This document shows, piece after piece, positions 62,973 through 64,000 of a DNA stretch of 64,000 nt. Position 1 is the first letter of the stretch, and each line of letters opens with the position of its first letter. Made by a program: the position numbers and the translations under genes. Origin of the DNA: Brassicibacter mesophilus (GTDB taxonomy: Bacteria; Bacillota; Clostridia; Tissierellales; Proteiniboraceae). The stretch covers positions 1 through 64,000 of the forward strand of contig NZ_JBNPXI010000016.1 of assembly GCF_050433385.1 (NCBI RefSeq). The letters run 5' to 3'. A model generated the notes under the pieces. The model had not been told where the DNA came from and did no database searches. It worked only from the letters and a program-made list of their open reading frames with translations.

Positions 62973-63053
62973 AACAATTTCTCCTTCTCATACATTTCTT
63001 ATGTATACTATAATTATATAAGTGATTTTATATAGTATTTTTTACAGTTTGAA

Positions 63054-63081
63054 ACAGTCCACAGCTTTTTTTGTGGACTGT
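63054..63081 (-). terminator. terminator after the AraC-family gene
   Basis: ACAGTCCAC / GTGGACTGT perfect 9-bp stem beginning 6 bases past the stop at 63088 (minus strand); the loop is A-rich on that strand and a weak T tract follows. Confidence 0.7.
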
Positions 63082-63087
63082 CACGTG

Positions 63088-64000
63088 TTATTTTTTGTTT
63101 AGTTGCCTAACTGGTCTTGCTTCTATATAGCCTCTATAACCCATTGGAGCAAGTTGAAATCTTGGGCCATCTTCATCTGCCCATGCAAAACCATATATCT
63201 CAGGATTGTAATTATTCATTACCTCCCATAGTTCCCCAATTGCTTCCTCGAACTTCCCGTCATCATCATAGGGTTGCCCCTGAAATACCATCATCTTACA
63301 TGGAGGCAGGTCAATTATGTCAAATCCTTCTGGTACTTTTCCTGCATAATCAGCAAATACTTCTACCCCTTGAGCATAAACTGACGTGCTAGCTTCTCGC
63401 AAATTTTCTGGTAGCCACATTCCAATTGGTTCATACATAGCTTCTTTTATACTGCAAAGTACGCCCCATACATCACATCCTACTTCCTCGCAATATTCAA
63501 AATAGTGTGCTGCTTTAACACCTCTCTTTAATATTAACTTTCTTGCAGGTCGATCAACGACTTGGACAAACACAGTACTAACATTAGACTTCTTACACAT
63601 ATTATTCTCTCCTCTTTGTAAAGTAAGGTAATAATCACGGATACGATTGGGCATAAAAAGTTTTATCGGTGGTGTATTTTTACTATAGTAACAAGGAGCC
63701 ATACCAAATTGCTTAGAAAATGCTCTTGTAAAGCCCTCATGTGAATTAAACATAAAATCAAAAGCAACATCAATAATCTTTGTATTCTCGTCTCTAAGCT
63801 TAATTGCCGCCCGAGAAAGTCTAAGTATTCTGATATATTCGAATGGAGTTTTCCCTATTAACTCTTTAAAAATCCTTGCAGAATGCCATGGAGAATAACC
63901 AGCAGCTCGTGCAAGCATATTTAAAGTAATAGGTTTAGTTATATTCTCCTCTATATAGTCCTGCATACATTGAACCGCATTAATTTTTTCCCAATTTTCC
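63088..64000 (-). CDS. AraC-family transcriptional regulator with GyrI-like effector domain (5' end outside window)
   Basis: At least 303 aa. Two AraC HTH motifs: ITLNMLARAAGYSPWHSARIFKELIG and KIIDVAFDFMFNSHEGFTRAFSKQFG, then a GyrI-like C-terminal domain from about residue 135 (VDRPARKLILKRGVKAAHYFEYCEEVG, ending GYIEARPVR). Although ATG occurs at 63966, the same frame stays open to base 64000 and encodes NWEKINAVQC, which matches the usual start of such proteins, so the true start lies just beyond the window. Rob/SoxS-like multidrug-binding regulators have this layout. Confidence 0.88.
   Translation of the reverse strand, partial: ENWEKINAVQCMQDYIEENITKPITLNMLARAAGYSPWHSARIFKELIGKTPFEYIRILRLSRAAIKLRDENTKIIDVAFDFMFNSHEGFTRAFSKQFGMAPCYYSKNTPPIKLFMPNRIRDYYLTLQRGENNMCKKSNVSTVFVQVVDRPARKLILKRGVKAAHYFEYCEEVGCDVWGVLCSIKEAMYEPIGMWLPENLREASTSVYAQGVEVFADYAGKVPEGFDIIDLPPCKMMVFQGQPYDDDGKFEEAIGELWEVMNNYNPEIYGFAWADEDGPRFQLAPMGYRGYIEARPVRQLNKK

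Noticed and set aside
1..64000. CRISPR arrays, tRNA, rRNA, or prophage genes
   Set aside because: No regularly spaced repeats, no cloverleaf or rRNA sequences, and no phage structural genes or integrase were seen on either strand.

Overview
The window is AT-rich DNA from a low-GC Gram-positive anaerobe, most likely a member of the Clostridia. The signs are a single-chain PurL, a radical-type 2-hydroxyacyl-CoA dehydratase with its ATP-dependent activator, lipoprotein substrate-binding proteins, a CDD-like class D beta-lactamase, strong AGGAGG-type ribosome binding sites and A/T-ending codons. No rRNA, tRNA or CRISPR array was seen. Most genes lie on the minus strand.

Layout. 1-621: N-terminal part of a glutamate formimidoyltransferase. 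717-5454: a livKHMGF branched-chain amino-acid ABC transporter with a near-consensus sigma-54 promoter, next to (5842-9214) a sigma-54 response regulator and a histidine kinase whose sensor is itself an amino-acid-binding domain. 9689-17314: an sgc-like PTS operon (galactitol-type IIABC, BtpA/SgcQ, pentulose-phosphate-epimerase-like protein, M42 peptidase, BglG/MtlR-type activator) plus a HAD phosphatase. 17473-23222: arsenic/metal genes (arsC, acr3, arsR, small redox protein; then a plus-strand ArsR-permease-CobW cassette), with clear promoters and a shared operator-like sequence. 23378-34630: the purine operon purL-E-C-F-M-N-H-D, led by tandem guanine and PRPP (ykkC-2b type) riboswitches and a terminator. 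35049-36236: an aminotransferase.

36396-52510 looks like a roughly 16-kb acquired island. It is bounded by a 39-bp imperfect direct repeat (36357-36395 and 52511-52549) and contains remnants of IS1595 and IS3 transposases. It carries a PAS/sigma-54 activator, a 2-hydroxyacyl-CoA dehydratase with activator, an acyl-CoA ligase, a type III CoA-transferase, EtfAB, an acyl-CoA dehydrogenase and a YkvI-type transporter. The layout resembles the E. coli cai/fix carnitine system with the hydratase replaced by a radical 2-hydroxyacyl-CoA dehydratase. I infer a path that imports a 2-hydroxy acid, activates it with CoA, dehydrates it and reduces the enoyl-CoA as an electron sink; the substrate is not evident. 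One copy of a small repeated leader element, able to form an H-type pseudoknot on paper, stands before each of three gene sets in the island. Downstream of the dehydratase are eroded remnants of an acyl-CoA ligase and probably of a second CoA-transferase, in the same order as the intact pair.

52548-64000: accessory chromosomal genes on the minus strand (HAD phosphatase, CPBP protease, an isoprenylcysteine-methyltransferase-like protein broken by an assembly gap, alpha/beta and SGNH hydrolases, HD phosphohydrolase, RNHCP protein, class D beta-lactamase, MBL-fold protein, four GNAT acetyltransferases, GyrI-like proteins, AraC regulator).
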